Notes: a model not told the origin generated them from the sequence alone. A stretch of DNA of 64,000 bases from Thermoplasma acidophilum DSM 1728 (GCF_000195915.1 NC_002578.1:310001-374000); one strand, 5' to 3'. Positions 26,979-36,399 are shown, counted from the first letter of the stretch. Numbers and translations: made by a program.

Positions 26979-28760
26979 GTGAATTACGTTCCAGACACAT
27001 CGGTCATAGTTGACGGCCGCTTCACGCAGTACATCCAGGATAAGGAAGATGCAAACGTGATACTGCCAGAGGCAATGCTCTCTGAAGTGGAGCACCAGGC
27101 CAATGAAGGCCGCGCAATAGGCTTTGCAGCACTTGAAGAGCTCAAAAAATTGCGATCGCTGGAGAAGGAAGGCAAGATAACGATTGAGATTGTCGGTGAA
27201 CGTCCAAGAGAGTGGCAGATAAAGCGGGCGAAAAGCGGTGAGATAGATGAGATGATCAGGAGCGTCGCGCTTCAGTATGATGCAATGCTCGTGACAGGCG
27301 ACAATATACAGCGGGATGTGGCTATAATCAAGGGTATAAATGTGGACTATCTGCCGCCGCCGGAAAAGGTTGTGAAGAACATAGAGGAGTTCTTTGAGGA
27401 TACTACCATGAGCGTGCACCTGAAAGCTGGCACCAATCCAGTTCTGAAGGATGGGAAGCCAGGGAGCATCAAATACCGCAGGCTTGATTATATACTCAAT
27501 CGATCCGATCTTGAGAATATAGCTAGCAACATAGTGAAGAGGGGAAAGCTGGAGGCGGACTCATTTATCGAGATGGACGCCCAGGGTGCTACGGTGGTAC
27601 AGCTCAAGAATATCAGGATAGTTATTACGAGACCGCCCTTTTCCGACGATATTGAAATAACAGCTGTTCGCCCAGTCGTCAAGCTGGGCATTGATTACTA
27701 CGATCTTGACGATAAAATAAAGGAGAGGCTGGAAAGTTCTGCCAGTGGAATACTGGTTGCAGGTGCGCCAGGTGCCGGTAAGAGCACGTTCGTGCAGGCA
27801 CTGGCCGAGTTCTTCAATGCACGTGGAAAGATAGTAAAGACCATGGAAAGGCCCAGAGACCTGGATGTATCGAAGGAGATAACGCAGTATACTGAGCTGG
27901 AGGGTTCCATGGAGATGACGGGCGACATACTTCTTCTCGTAAGGCCCGACTACACGATATTCGATGAGATGCGTGTTACAAACGATTTCAAGGTATACGC
28001 GGATCTAAGGTTGGCCGGCGTGGGAATGGTCGGCGTAGTCCATGCGACCAGGGCGATAGATGCTCTGCAGAGATTCATTGGCAGAATAGAGCTGGGACTG
28101 ATACCGCAGATAATAGATACTATAATCTATATAAACAATGGGCAGGTGGCGCAGGTGCTGAGCACGCAGTACACAGTCAAAATACCATACGGCATGACAC
28201 AGGAAGATCTCGCAAGGCCAGTCATCGTCGTCTCCGATCTCATATCCGGGAAGGATCTCTACGAGATATACAGCTTCGGAGAGCAGGTTGTCGTCGTTCC
28301 AGTAAAGGAAAGGAAGGAGTCTTCAATCTCAAAGCTCGCAGTTGACAGAATAGAGGACTACATAAAGCGGATGATCAGGAGTGATGATGTTGAGGTAAAG
28401 ATGGTCGGGGATAGCAGGGCGATCGTAAGGGTGGATCCGAAATACATACCAAAGCTCATAGGGCGTAGCGGCAAGAACATAACCGAGATAGAGAAGAAGC
28501 TTGGAATAAAGATAGATGTGGAGGAATCCGGTTCCAACGCTGAAAGGCAGAAAGCAGGTGTGGAGATAAAGAATAAGATAATATACATTGATGTTGGCCA
28601 CCCAAACAAGCATGTGCGCATATACCTGGGCGAGGTGCCGATCCTGCAGGCTCTGTCATCATCAAAGGGCATCGTGAGGATAAAGCTGAGCACCGAGATA
28701 GGGAATGCGATATACAACCACATAAAGAACGGCGGAGATATATTCTATTCAATTGATTGA
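26979..28760 (+). CDS. PIN domain, PilT/VirB11-like ATPase and KH domain protein
   Basis: This 593-residue archaeal protein has three parts. An N-terminal PIN nuclease-like domain (about 1-140) carries acidic residues at D6, D90 and D108. A secretion-type RecA ATPase has its P-loop GAPGAGKST at 262-270. A C-terminal KH RNA-binding domain contains LIGRSGKNITEIEKKLG (about 488-504). Related proteins are widespread in Euryarchaeota; a role in RNA processing or ribosome-linked quality control is inferred. The GTG start gives a product that begins at the PIN strand. The DUF2250-like gene follows after six bases. Confidence 0.88.
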   Translation: MNYVPDTSVIVDGRFTQYIQDKEDANVILPEAMLSEVEHQANEGRAIGFAALEELKKLRSLEKEGKITIEIVGERPREWQIKRAKSGEIDEMIRSVALQYDAMLVTGDNIQRDVAIIKGINVDYLPPPEKVVKNIEEFFEDTTMSVHLKAGTNPVLKDGKPGSIKYRRLDYILNRSDLENIASNIVKRGKLEADSFIEMDAQGATVVQLKNIRIVITRPPFSDDIEITAVRPVVKLGIDYYDLDDKIKERLESSASGILVAGAPGAGKSTFVQALAEFFNARGKIVKTMERPRDLDVSKEITQYTELEGSMEMTGDILLLVRPDYTIFDEMRVTNDFKVYADLRLAGVGMVGVVHATRAIDALQRFIGRIELGLIPQIIDTIIYINNGQVAQVLSTQYTVKIPYGMTQEDLARPVIVVSDLISGKDLYEIYSFGEQVVVVPVKERKESSISKLAVDRIEDYIKRMIRSDDVEVKMVGDSRAIVRVDPKYIPKLIGRSGKNITEIEKKLGIKIDVEESGSNAERQKAGVEIKNKIIYIDVGHPNKHVRIYLGEVPILQALSSSKGIVRIKLSTEIGNAIYNHIKNGGDIFYSID

Positions 28761-28766
28761 TCGTAG

Positions 28767-29273
28767 ATGTCGGAGTACGAGAAGGAGATAGATGAGCTCA
28801 TAAACGACTACGATATGCTGCGTGTGTTAAAGCATTTCACAATAGCGCACGTCGATTACGCAAAAAATATTACAAGATACACGGAGATCCCGCAGATGAG
28901 GGTGCGTGAATATCTGAAGCGGCTCAAGGATCTTGGTCTCCTGGATTATTATACAAACACATCAATAAAGAGAACCGAGGCCAAGCTGAAGAAGAGCGCG
29001 GAGGTGCATAAGCATCACACCTATTACCAGATAAACAAAAAGGCCGAAGCGGTTCTTAAGGAGATCACACCAAAATTATACGTTCATCATTTGAAGTCTG
29101 CGGATCTGCAGATGCTGTGTAGCAGGAAGGAAAGAAAGGAAAATCCCGAGGCATGCAGTTCGCTCCTCCGCATGGGCCTCATAGATAAATGCTATGATCT
29201 GACCGATCTCGGAAGGGAAGTATTCGATACTGCAAGAAGGATGCAGATCCTGCACTGCGAAGACAGAAATTAG
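28767..29273 (+). CDS. Winged-helix protein resembling DUF2250
   Basis: This 168-residue protein has an N-terminal winged-helix region (MLRVLKHFTIAHVDYAKNITRYTEIPQMRVREYLKRL), a basic middle section and a C-terminal helical segment with a wing-like repeat (LLRMGLIDKCYDLTDLGREVF). It is probably a DNA- or RNA-binding regulator. Its six-base distance from the PIN/ATPase/KH gene points to a shared operon and perhaps a shared role. Its last four bases overlap the converging methyltransferase gene. Confidence 0.72.
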   Translation: MSEYEKEIDELINDYDMLRVLKHFTIAHVDYAKNITRYTEIPQMRVREYLKRLKDLGLLDYYTNTSIKRTEAKLKKSAEVHKHHTYYQINKKAEAVLKEITPKLYVHHLKSADLQMLCSRKERKENPEACSSLLRMGLIDKCYDLTDLGREVFDTARRMQILHCEDRN

Positions 29274-30310
29274 GTTTTCTGGAACAGGAATATGTATTCA
29301 TGCTTGAATACATAGAATCCGCCCGATAGGGCACGATAGCGCCAGAGTGCTTCCGATCCGGCTTTTCCCCTCGTGAACTCAAAGTTCTTCACGATGGTGC
29401 TCTTCAGCCTGAAGCTGATATTCATTACTGCCTGCATCGCGTAGAAGCCAAGCGGTATCCATTCCCCTTTCCTGTATTTGTCTCCGATCACCATGGCCAT
29501 GAATCTTCCGTCTTCGAGGTGATCAGCGATGTTTTTAACCACCCTTGACAGCATGACTAGAAAATCATCCACGCTTCTCGCATTGGACAGATCGCCCGGG
29601 TCATCGGAAAACTTTATTATGTCATGGTAGGGTGGATGGAGTATCGCCATGCTGAATCGATCTATGCCATTCTCATCCATAAGATGTTTAATATCGACCG
29701 TCATTGAATTTTCCGTATATATGCGCGCAAGCCCATCGCCTCGAATCTTGCGAATGATCTCAGACGATCTCCTGCTGACTTCAGGATTTATCTCAATACC
29801 GATGGCATTTCTTCCGAGTTTCTTCGCCTCTATGAGAGTGGTGCCGCTGCCGCTGAAGGGATCTATTACCCATTCGTTCCTCTTTGTGTACCTCATCATC
29901 ATCTGCCTTGGTATCTGTGGCACAAAATTTCCCCAGTACCATCCAAGCTTTGACCCACTGTAGTCCCTCTCCTTGAAGATCCACAGGCTGTCCGTTATGA
30001 CGTCTCCATACTCCCTCCATCTTGATAGATCCATATCGCTGTATGGAAGCTTCCTTGGCCTGAAGGCCATCCTATAAATTTCATCTGCATAATGGATGGC
30101 GCGTTCCGTTGTGCGCGATCTCTCAATTTTGTCGATTATCTGGTAGAAGGCATCGGCATTTACAGTTACGCTTTCTCCACCATCGATTCCATTTCCCACC
30201 GTTGAACGAAGGCTGCCTGTCACCTTGCGAACTGTATCCATGTCCGGAGCCGATTTTATTCCGTCTATAGCCTTCTCTATCGCGCCTAGGGATATCTGCA
30301 CATCGACCAT
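29270..30310 (-). CDS. Orphan DNA methyltransferase, beta-type motif order
   Basis: This 346-residue amino-methyltransferase modifies adenine N6 or cytosine N4. The AdoMet-binding motif DPFSGSGTT is at 150-158, followed by IGIEIN (about 170-175). The catalytic motif reads HPPY at 225-228 instead of the more common D/N/SPPY. The first 110 residues are an extension of unknown role that may read the target. No restriction endonuclease gene lies next to it, so it may act alone in gene regulation, replication or protection. An RNA substrate cannot be excluded. Confidence 0.82.
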   Translation of the reverse strand: MVDVQISLGAIEKAIDGIKSAPDMDTVRKVTGSLRSTVGNGIDGGESVTVNADAFYQIIDKIERSRTTERAIHYADEIYRMAFRPRKLPYSDMDLSRWREYGDVITDSLWIFKERDYSGSKLGWYWGNFVPQIPRQMMMRYTKRNEWVIDPFSGSGTTLIEAKKLGRNAIGIEINPEVSRRSSEIIRKIRGDGLARIYTENSMTVDIKHLMDENGIDRFSMAILHPPYHDIIKFSDDPGDLSNARSVDDFLVMLSRVVKNIADHLEDGRFMAMVIGDKYRKGEWIPLGFYAMQAVMNISFRLKSTIVKNFEFTRGKAGSEALWRYRALSGGFYVFKHEYIFLFQKT

Positions 30311-30535
30311 CGATCACATCAGCATGTTTCGGGTTTTAATTTTTCCGTATGAACGATGTGGCACCGGCCAATGCAATAGATGAGAATGTTCGCAATGGCA
30401 TCAGGTCATTTAGAAAACCTAATTATAATACACTTCGGGTGCAATTAACATTTAGTACAAACGGATACATTTTTCATAATAAAAGATTTATTTATTAAAT
30501 ACAATCATATCAATTATGGTAAAAAGAAGATCATA

Positions 30536-31180
30536 ATGGCAATTGTTTCGCTCGCCATGGTCATATCGTTCTCGCCCGTCCTGAGCTATGTGGATGCTAA
30601 TTCATTCTACGCTTTCGATCACAGTGTATCGATGGGAACCTCGGAATCGCTCAACTGGGCCGGACACGCTGTAGTTCCCAGCGATGGCAGCGCTCACAAC
30701 GTAACGATGTCGCTGATCATACCCAATACGGACACCTCTGGAAATTCCTATGCCGCTTTCTGGGTCGGTATAGACGGCTACAATGACAACACGGCGGAGC
30801 GGACAGGCATATTGGGAGAGCCGAGCGGATACGGACATAATTCAAAGACAGTTTACAAGGTCTGATACGAGTTCTATCATGCTGCTCCAGTTTATGCCAG
30901 CTTCACAACTAATGCCGGTGATTATGTCTATGCAAGCGTAACATATAACGGCCCAGGCGAGTTTATAAGAAAGTTAGAAGTTTATGTGAAGCAGTAAAAC
31001 TCCGATCTTCAGCGATGGGATACACAGACTTCGCCCAATAGAGGAGTTTATAATGCCTATGCAGGCATCGAAAAGTAGGGCTGGTGCGGTCCGAATTCAC
31101 GCCTGTGGAGATACCGCCGACGGGATACCAGAATTATGAAGGTATTAGTCGCGTGTCGTTGAATCAGGAAGAAGATCCAA
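30536..31180 (+). pseudogene. Decayed G1-family (eqolisin-like) acid endopeptidase
   Basis: The first reading frame (30536-30865) encodes a signal peptide (AIVSLAMVISFSPVLSYVDA) and a peptidase G1-like beta sandwich with NWAGHAV and AAFWVGIDGY. The motif expected as EQTG reads ERTG, so the catalytic glutamine is replaced by arginine (CGG). A TGA follows at 30863, where relatives have tryptophan. The same frame then continues as YEFYHAAPVYASF to a TAA near 30997. Weak later similarity (SEFTPVEIPPTGY) is out of frame. Several lesions together mark it as a pseudogene. Such pepstatin-insensitive peptidases act outside the cell at low pH. The right boundary is approximate. Confidence 0.7.
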
Positions 31181-31209
31181 AGCTTCAGCTGAGGAGTAGC
31201 TCACACAGA

Positions 31210-31284
31210 TGGGGTTGACCGGATTCGAACCGGTGACCTCTCGGTTATCAGCCGAGTGCTATAGCCTGTCTAAGCTACAACCCC
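31210..31284 (-). tRNA. tRNA-Ile (GAU)
   Basis: The minus strand folds into a full cloverleaf. The acceptor stem GGGGTTG pairs with CAACCCC, the T arm carries GGTTCGAATCC, and the anticodon stem CTCGG/CCGAG presents GAT (complement of 31247-31249). The discriminator is A, no CCA is encoded, and no intron is present. It reads AUU and AUC codons and, as an ANN decoder, is a t6A37 substrate of the Sua5 and Kae1-Bud32 products encoded in this window. Confidence 0.95.
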
Positions 31285-31350
31285 GCAGCTCCGTAATTTG
31301 TTCCACGCATAATATTTTTTCTCTGTTCTATCGCATTAACCTAATTCAAT

Positions 31351-31665
31351 TTAATCAGCATCCGCAAGATATTCGATAAGTGGAAGCATCCTCTTCCGAA
31401 TCTCCCTGCCGCGTTCCGTGAGTTCGTAGGTTACGATATCGCCTTCATGTCTCTCTATAAGGCCACATTCGTTCATTTCATGAAGCCTCGCGGAGAGCAT
31501 CGTGCTGCTTATTCCAGGGACGGCTCTCATCAGGTCATTGAAGTTCTTTCTTGTGTTATCGTTTCCCAGCACAGATACGATGAAGATGGCGTATTTCTTT
31601 CCTATTATGTGCAGAATGGGCTCCGCTGGATCTATGCAGATCTCTCCCCTATCAGTCTTTATCAT
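31351..31665 (-). CDS. HxlR-type winged-helix transcription regulator
   Basis: This protein of about 104 residues has the HxlR (MarR-like) layout: an N-terminal segment (EPILHIIGKKYAIFIVSVLG), the recognition region RNFNDLMRAVPGISSTMLSARLHEM-like at mid-protein, and a wing (GLIERHEG-IVTYELTERGREI). The long form would start at 31698, but that overlaps the upstream glycosylase gene by 47 bases. ATG 31665 reduces the overlap to 14. It is last in the S6e, aIF2 gamma, glycosylase run, perhaps by chance of packing. Confidence 0.82.
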   Translation of the reverse strand: MIKTDRGEICIDPAEPILHIIGKKYAIFIVSVLGNDNTRKNFNDLMRAVPGISSTMLSARLHEMNECGLIERHEGDIVTYELTERGREIRKRMLPLIEYLADAD

Positions 31666-32314
31666 GCAGGAAAGCGTTCTGTCGCCTTTCACGCCCATAA
31701 TATTCGCATTTCGTATTTAAAGGGCATCCATCACATTCTGGTACCTTTTTGCAGTGATCCTTTGAAATCTGTACGATCATTGCATGCAAATTCTTCAGGC
31801 GTTCAACATCTTTTATCTCGCCTTCGACATCCTTTTTGATATCGCCGCCCCTTATTCCATAGCATCTATCGAGAAATCTGGCAGTGTATTTATCCATGAC
31901 GAATACGGGAAGATCCAGCGCGTAGAGTAAGATCGAATCCAGAGTCTCCTGTCCGATGCCCTTTATGGGGGAAAAGAATGATACAGCCGTCTCCAGATCA
32001 TGGATACTGTCAATTCCACCGAAACGTTCCATAAGGGCTTTGGACAGGGCGATGAGGCGCTCCGCCTTCTGATTGTAGAAACCGGACGGTCGGATGGTTT
32101 CAGCAAGATCCTTCACATCGCATTTCGATATCGCAGCGAGGCTGTTCAGGCCCTTCTCCCTTAGCCTTTCGATGGCCTTTTCCACATTTTTCCATGAGGT
32201 GTTCTGGGTGAGCACTGCGCCTATGACCACCTCGTCCTTTGAATCTGCTGGCCACCAGTGAAGGTCACCATATACGCGAAAAAGATCATCGTATACAGTG
32301 CTGTATATACGCAT
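31652..32314 (-). CDS. Endonuclease III-like DNA glycosylase (MagIII-like group)
   Basis: This 220-residue HhH-GPD protein excises damaged bases. The N-terminal DLHWWPADS and GAVLTQNTSWKNVEKAI segments mark the subgroup that includes the Helicobacter 3-methyladenine glycosylase MagIII. The helix-hairpin-helix is KGIGQETLDSILLYAL. The endonuclease III lyase lysine position is E123, and the catalytic aspartate is D141. Cysteines 188, 194, 197 and 203 fit a [4Fe-4S] cluster. The likely role is removal of alkylated purines without strand cleavage. It starts four bases after the aIF2 gamma stop. Confidence 0.85.
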   Translation of the reverse strand: MRIYSTVYDDLFRVYGDLHWWPADSKDEVVIGAVLTQNTSWKNVEKAIERLREKGLNSLAAISKCDVKDLAETIRPSGFYNQKAERLIALSKALMERFGGIDSIHDLETAVSFFSPIKGIGQETLDSILLYALDLPVFVMDKYTARFLDRCYGIRGGDIKKDVEGEIKDVERLKNLHAMIVQISKDHCKKVPECDGCPLNTKCEYYGRERRQNAFLHDKD

Positions 32315-32318
32315 GATA

Positions 32319-33536
32319 TTATTCCAGAGACTGAATTATACCATAGCCGATCAGGCGCCATCTGTTCATAACACGCCTACCTATTGCTACGCGCATGCCG
32401 TTGAATGCTGCCACTGGATACTTCAGCGAAACCTCTATTTCGCTGCCCTTCATGGCGTTAACAACACCGACGGTGTTTGCTGTTGCAACGGTGAACATCA
32501 AAGTTTCCTTTGGCCTTATGGGTTCAACGTTCAGTTCCTGATCGGATCCGACAACTCTCTTGAGCAGGTGCGATTCCAGCCTCATGGAGAACGCAACTGG
32601 AGGAACCTTGCCCACGTGCCCTGCGATCCTTCCTGTGAAGGCATCTCCCTTTGTGAGAAACGGATCGAGCTTCGTGCCAATGGCTGCCAATCCACCTGGC
32701 CTTATCCTGTCATATGAGTACTTGCCGGCCATCAGGCTCACAACCTCAGTGGTGACGTTGTTCCATACAGTCTTGTTTCCCTTCGTTGTCTGTATTCCCG
32801 GTACTATCTCGATCTCATCGCCCAGGGCAAATTCTCCCTGCGTCAAGGATCCGCCAATGACTCCGCCTTTCAGTTCACTTACGGGCGTGCCCGGCCTGTT
32901 TATGTCAAATGATCTTGCAATATACATTATGGGATCGTCATTTTCATTGAACTTAGGCGATGGAATGTACTTTTCTATGGCTTCAAACAGCGCATCTATG
33001 TTGGTGCTGTGGTACGCGCTCACTGGAATTATTGGGGCATTCTCTGCAATGCTGCCCTTGACAAAATTCTTTATTTCCCTGTAACTTTCGATTGCTCGCT
33101 CCCTTGTTACAAGATCTATCTTGTTCTGCACTATTATTATATTTTTTATGCCCATGATCTCAAGTGCGGTAAGATGTTCCCTTGTCTGTGGTTGTGGGCA
33201 GTGCTCATTTGCAGCTATGACTAGAAGGGCACCGTTCATAAGCGCGGATCCTGACAGCATGGTTGCCATCAGTGTTTCGTGACCCGGCGCATCCACGATC
33301 GATATGACTCTTTCTAGATCGCAATTTTCCCCTTTTTCCCGCGTGTAATGCACGTTACCAGAGGAATCGTAGCACCTGTATATGGGCGTATCTGCATAAC
33401 CAAGCTTTATCGAGATGCCTCTCTTTATCTCCTCCGAATGGGTATCGGTCTTCGTGCCTGTCAGAGCCAGCGTTAGCGTACTCTTTCCGTGGTCAACGTG
33501 GCCGACCATCCCTATATTGACCGAAGGCTGAGGCAT
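32319..33536 (-). CDS. Translation initiation factor aIF2 gamma subunit
   Basis: This GTPase delivers initiator Met-tRNA to the small ribosomal subunit together with the alpha and beta subunits. G motifs are GHVDHGKST (G1), DAPGHE (G3) and VQNKID (G4). A zinc-knuckle-like insert has cysteines at CYDSSGNVHY and ENCDLE but lacks two of the usual four. Domains II and III follow, giving about 405 residues. The longer start at 33554 would overlap rpS6e by 17 bases, so ATG 33536 is preferred. It is coupled to rpS6e. Confidence 0.94.
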   Translation of the reverse strand: MPQPSVNIGMVGHVDHGKSTLTLALTGTKTDTHSEEIKRGISIKLGYADTPIYRCYDSSGNVHYTREKGENCDLERVISIVDAPGHETLMATMLSGSALMNGALLVIAANEHCPQPQTREHLTALEIMGIKNIIIVQNKIDLVTRERAIESYREIKNFVKGSIAENAPIIPVSAYHSTNIDALFEAIEKYIPSPKFNENDDPIMYIARSFDINRPGTPVSELKGGVIGGSLTQGEFALGDEIEIVPGIQTTKGNKTVWNNVTTEVVSLMAGKYSYDRIRPGGLAAIGTKLDPFLTKGDAFTGRIAGHVGKVPPVAFSMRLESHLLKRVVGSDQELNVEPIRPKETLMFTVATANTVGVVNAMKGSEIEVSLKYPVAAFNGMRVAIGRRVMNRWRLIGYGIIQSLE

Positions 33537-33537
33537 C

Positions 33538-33924
33538 TTAAGCTTGCTGATCATCTTTCTTCTCCTCTAGGGGCGTTGGCCCATACTGAACTATCTTCAG
33601 GTTAATCTGAGATATATCCGATCCTATGATCGAACCCCTGACCGTTATCCTCTTTCTTATTCCGTTCTTTCCTCTGTAACCCTTCTTGTAGGATACGAGT
33701 ATCTGCTTCTTGCCCTGGGTCTGCAGATCGGATCTCATTGGGAAGCCGTCTATGGAACTGCCGCCAGTGACCACTAGCTTATAGCCCACCAGATCAAAGA
33801 ATACCCCATCTATCTCATCGCCTATTTTTCTTCCTACCAGTGACCCCATTCTCTCCGCCGGTATCTCCTTCTTGTAAGTCTTACCAGTCTTGGGATCAGC
33901 AATGATTGCCAATGAATTAGCCAT
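33538..33924 (-). CDS. rps6e: Small ribosomal subunit protein eS6
   Basis: This 128-residue archaeal S6e protein is much shorter than the eukaryotic form, which has a phosphorylated tail. The conserved core is GKTYKKEIPAERMGSLVGRKIGDEIDG, written here in part, followed by GGSSIDGFPMRSDLQ and GYRGKNGIRKR. It is an RNA-binding component of the 30S subunit. It leads the operon with aIF2 gamma, a linkage seen in many archaea. Confidence 0.95.
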   Translation of the reverse strand: MANSLAIIADPKTGKTYKKEIPAERMGSLVGRKIGDEIDGVFFDLVGYKLVVTGGSSIDGFPMRSDLQTQGKKQILVSYKKGYRGKNGIRKRITVRGSIIGSDISQINLKIVQYGPTPLEEKKDDQQA

Positions 33925-34036
33925 GATTCACCTGTCGGTTAATATCAATGCCCTTTAAAAATGTGATGATTTCCAATGCAGGACTCCCAGAACACGCAGT
34001 ATAGTCGTTCCTGCGCTGATGGTTCCGCTGGGAGGA

Positions 34037-34043
34037 TTTAAAT
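34037..34043 (+). promoter_or_regulatory. TATA box of the Kae1-Bud32 gene
   Basis: TTTAAAT lies about 25 nt before the GTG start at 34065, predicting a leaderless GTG message. Confidence 0.55.
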
Positions 34044-34064
34044 GTGAAGCTTTCATGACCTCCT

Positions 34065-35654
34065 GTGATAGTTCTTGGGCTAGAGGGTACTGCGCATACA
34101 ATCAGCTGTGGCATAATAGACGAATCCCGCATACTGGCCATGGAATCGTCCATGTACAGGCCAAAGACCGGAGGGATAAGGCCACTGGACGCAGCTGTAC
34201 ATCATTCTGAGGTAATAGATACTGTGATATCTAGGGCTCTCGAGAAAGCGAAGATATCGATCCATGACATCGACCTCATAGGGTTTTCCATGGGGCCAGG
34301 CCTTGCTCCATCTTTGAGGGTGACCGCAACCGCCGCAAGAACGATATCGGTTCTGACCGGCAAACCAATCATAGGTGTAAACCATCCGCTTGGCCACATA
34401 GAGATAGGCAGGCGGGTAACTGGTGCGATCGATCCGGTAATGCTATACGTTTCAGGCGGCAATACACAGGTCATAGCCCACGTCAATGGAAGGTATAGGG
34501 TTCTCGGGGAGACGCTGGACATCGGGATAGGGAATATGATTGACAAATTCGCCAGAGAAGCCGGGATACCGTTTCCTGGTGGTCCGGAGATAGAGAAGCT
34601 CGCAATGAAGGGAACGAAGCTTCTGGATCTTCCCTATTCAGTGAAGGGGATGGATACGGCCTTTTCTGGCATCCTAACCGCTGCTTTGCAGTATCTCAAA
34701 ACCGGCCAGGCCATAGAGGATATAAGCTACAGCATACAGGAAACGGCATTCGCCATGCTGGTAGAGGTGCTGGAAAGAGCGCTATACGTTTCAGGCAAGG
34801 ATGAGATACTCATGGCTGGTGGGGTTGCGCTGAACAGAAGGCTCCGGGATATGGTGACTAATATGGCTCGGGAGGCGGGCATCAGATCCTATCTAACTGA
34901 CAGGGAATACTGCATGGACAACGGCATAATGATAGCACAGGCAGCGCTGTTGATGTATAAATCCGGTGTACGCATGTCCGTTGAGGAGACGGCGGTGAAC
35001 CCTCGTTTCAGAATAGATGAGGTGGACGCACCGTGGATAACAGACGCTTCCAGAAAAGACTATGGAAAGGCCGGTGCAGAATCCAGGATAGAGGAGGTCA
35101 GCTTTCATGGAAGGCCGGCAATAAGAAAGGTGCGCATTTCCAAGTCCTACCGAAATTCGGATCTTGATAAGAAGATCCGATATGAACGAATGCGCAATGA
35201 ATTCACGATTCTCAGAAAGCTCAAGGAGGCCGGTGTTAACTCACCAGTAGTCTACGACTTCGATCCTTTCTCAATGTCCATCACCATGCAGAAAATACCA
35301 GGAAGGATGATGTCCGCAGAGCTTAACGAAGGCAGAACCGATTTCCTGAACGAGCTGGGCATCATGATAGCAAAGATGCACAGGGCAGGAATCGCTCATG
35401 GGGATCTGACTGTCAATAACATAATTGTTAACGATAGCGTTTTCATCATCGATCCCAGCATGGGAAAGGTTAATGCAGAGATAGAGGACATGGCCGTGGA
35501 TATATACGCCCTAGAGGATTCTATTAAGGGGCTGGGTTTGGATTCGGGCAGCGTGATCGGCCAGATGCTTAAGTCCTACAGGAACAATTTCAATCTGGCG
35601 GACGATGTACTCGAAACCGTATCCGCAATAAGAAGGAGGCACAGGTATGTATAG
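34065..35654 (+). CDS. Kae1-Bud32 fusion protein (KEOPS t6A transferase and kinase/ATPase)
   Basis: This 529-residue fusion joins the t6A-transferase Kae1 to its atypical kinase partner Bud32. Kae1 occupies about 1-325, with metal-binding H107 and H111 in [11 protein letters not shown]. Bud32 occupies about 340-529, with the small-kinase motif HGDLTVNN (H445, D447) and IIDPS (D463). It transfers threonylcarbamoyl from the Sua5 product to A37 of ANN-decoding tRNAs, helped by Pcc1 and Cgi121, which are not in the window. The start is a GTG 25 nt after a TATA box. It overlaps the next gene by eight bases. Confidence 0.95.
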
Positions 35655-36210
35655 GTTCGTTACAAGCAACAGGCACAAGTTTGAGGAGGTCAGCGAAATG
35701 GCCGCCCTGTACGGCATAGAGATAGAATGGGTCCGCATGAAGTACGAGGAGATACAGGATGATAGCACCGAGCGGATATCGTATGATAGCTGCAACAAGC
35801 TCTCGCGAATTGTTGAGGCACCATACTTCGTGGATGATTCAGGGCTGTTCATAAATGCGCTGAGGGGGTTTCCAGGACCTTACTCTAACTACGTATCATC
35901 CACTATAGGGAACGAAGGTATCCTCAAGATCATGGACGACGTTGATGATCGTACGGCTTACTTCCTCACCGTGGTATCCATGAACGAAGGGCACAGCATA
36001 ACGCAGTTCATCGGAAAGGTCATGGGAAAAATAGCCAGATCTATAAGAGGTTCTAATGGATTTGGATACGACCCGATATTTATACCGGAGGGATCGGATC
36101 GGACATTCGCTGAGATGGACATAAAGGCGAAAAACGCAATTTCACATAGGAGCATAGCATTTCGTGGTCTCTTCGAATATATAAAGATGAACCAGACAGC
36201 TAAGAAATAA
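35647..36210 (+). CDS. Inosine/xanthosine triphosphate pyrophosphatase (Ham1/RdgB family)
   Basis: This enzyme cleaves ITP, dITP and XTP to monophosphates, keeping deaminated purines out of nucleic acids. The 187 residues show SNRHKFEEV at the N terminus, the catalytic [21 protein letters not shown] region near 70-90, [11 protein letters not shown] and the final ISHRSIAF. The length and motif order are normal. The gene overlaps Kae1-Bud32 by eight bases, a linkage common in archaea. Confidence 0.93.
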
Positions 36211-36370
36211 TATATATAAAATTATAACGATTACAATCTTCGTATATATTCTCTCCTTTCTGATCATATATTTATATTTTCCTGTAGTTTCGGGAGAAAT
36301 ATCAAAGGTTTGTGTCGAAAAACGTCAATGATAATCCTAAATCTTTTATAATATAGAAAAAAACAAAAAA

Positions 36371-36380
36371 CATATAAATA
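36371..36380 (+). promoter_or_regulatory. TATA box of the fixCXAB operon
   Basis: CATATAAATA is centred about 25 nt before the fixC ATG at 36400. The preceding spacer of about 190 bases is very AT-rich and free of genes. Confidence 0.6.
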
Positions 36381-36399
36381 AATTCGCTATCTTCGAACA

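Noticed and set aside
30863-30865. TGA in the G1 peptidase gene as programmed readthrough or selenocysteine
   Set aside because: The catalytic glutamine is also lost and further breaks follow, so decay explains it better. No selenocysteine element was seen.
31666-31698. Longer start for the HxlR regulator
   Set aside because: It would overlap the glycosylase gene by 47 bases, and the extra residues are not part of the family pattern.
36211-36370. AT-rich region before fixC as a possible replication origin
   Set aside because: No Cdc6/Orc gene, no origin-like repeats and no palindromes were found. It is adequately explained as promoter spacer.
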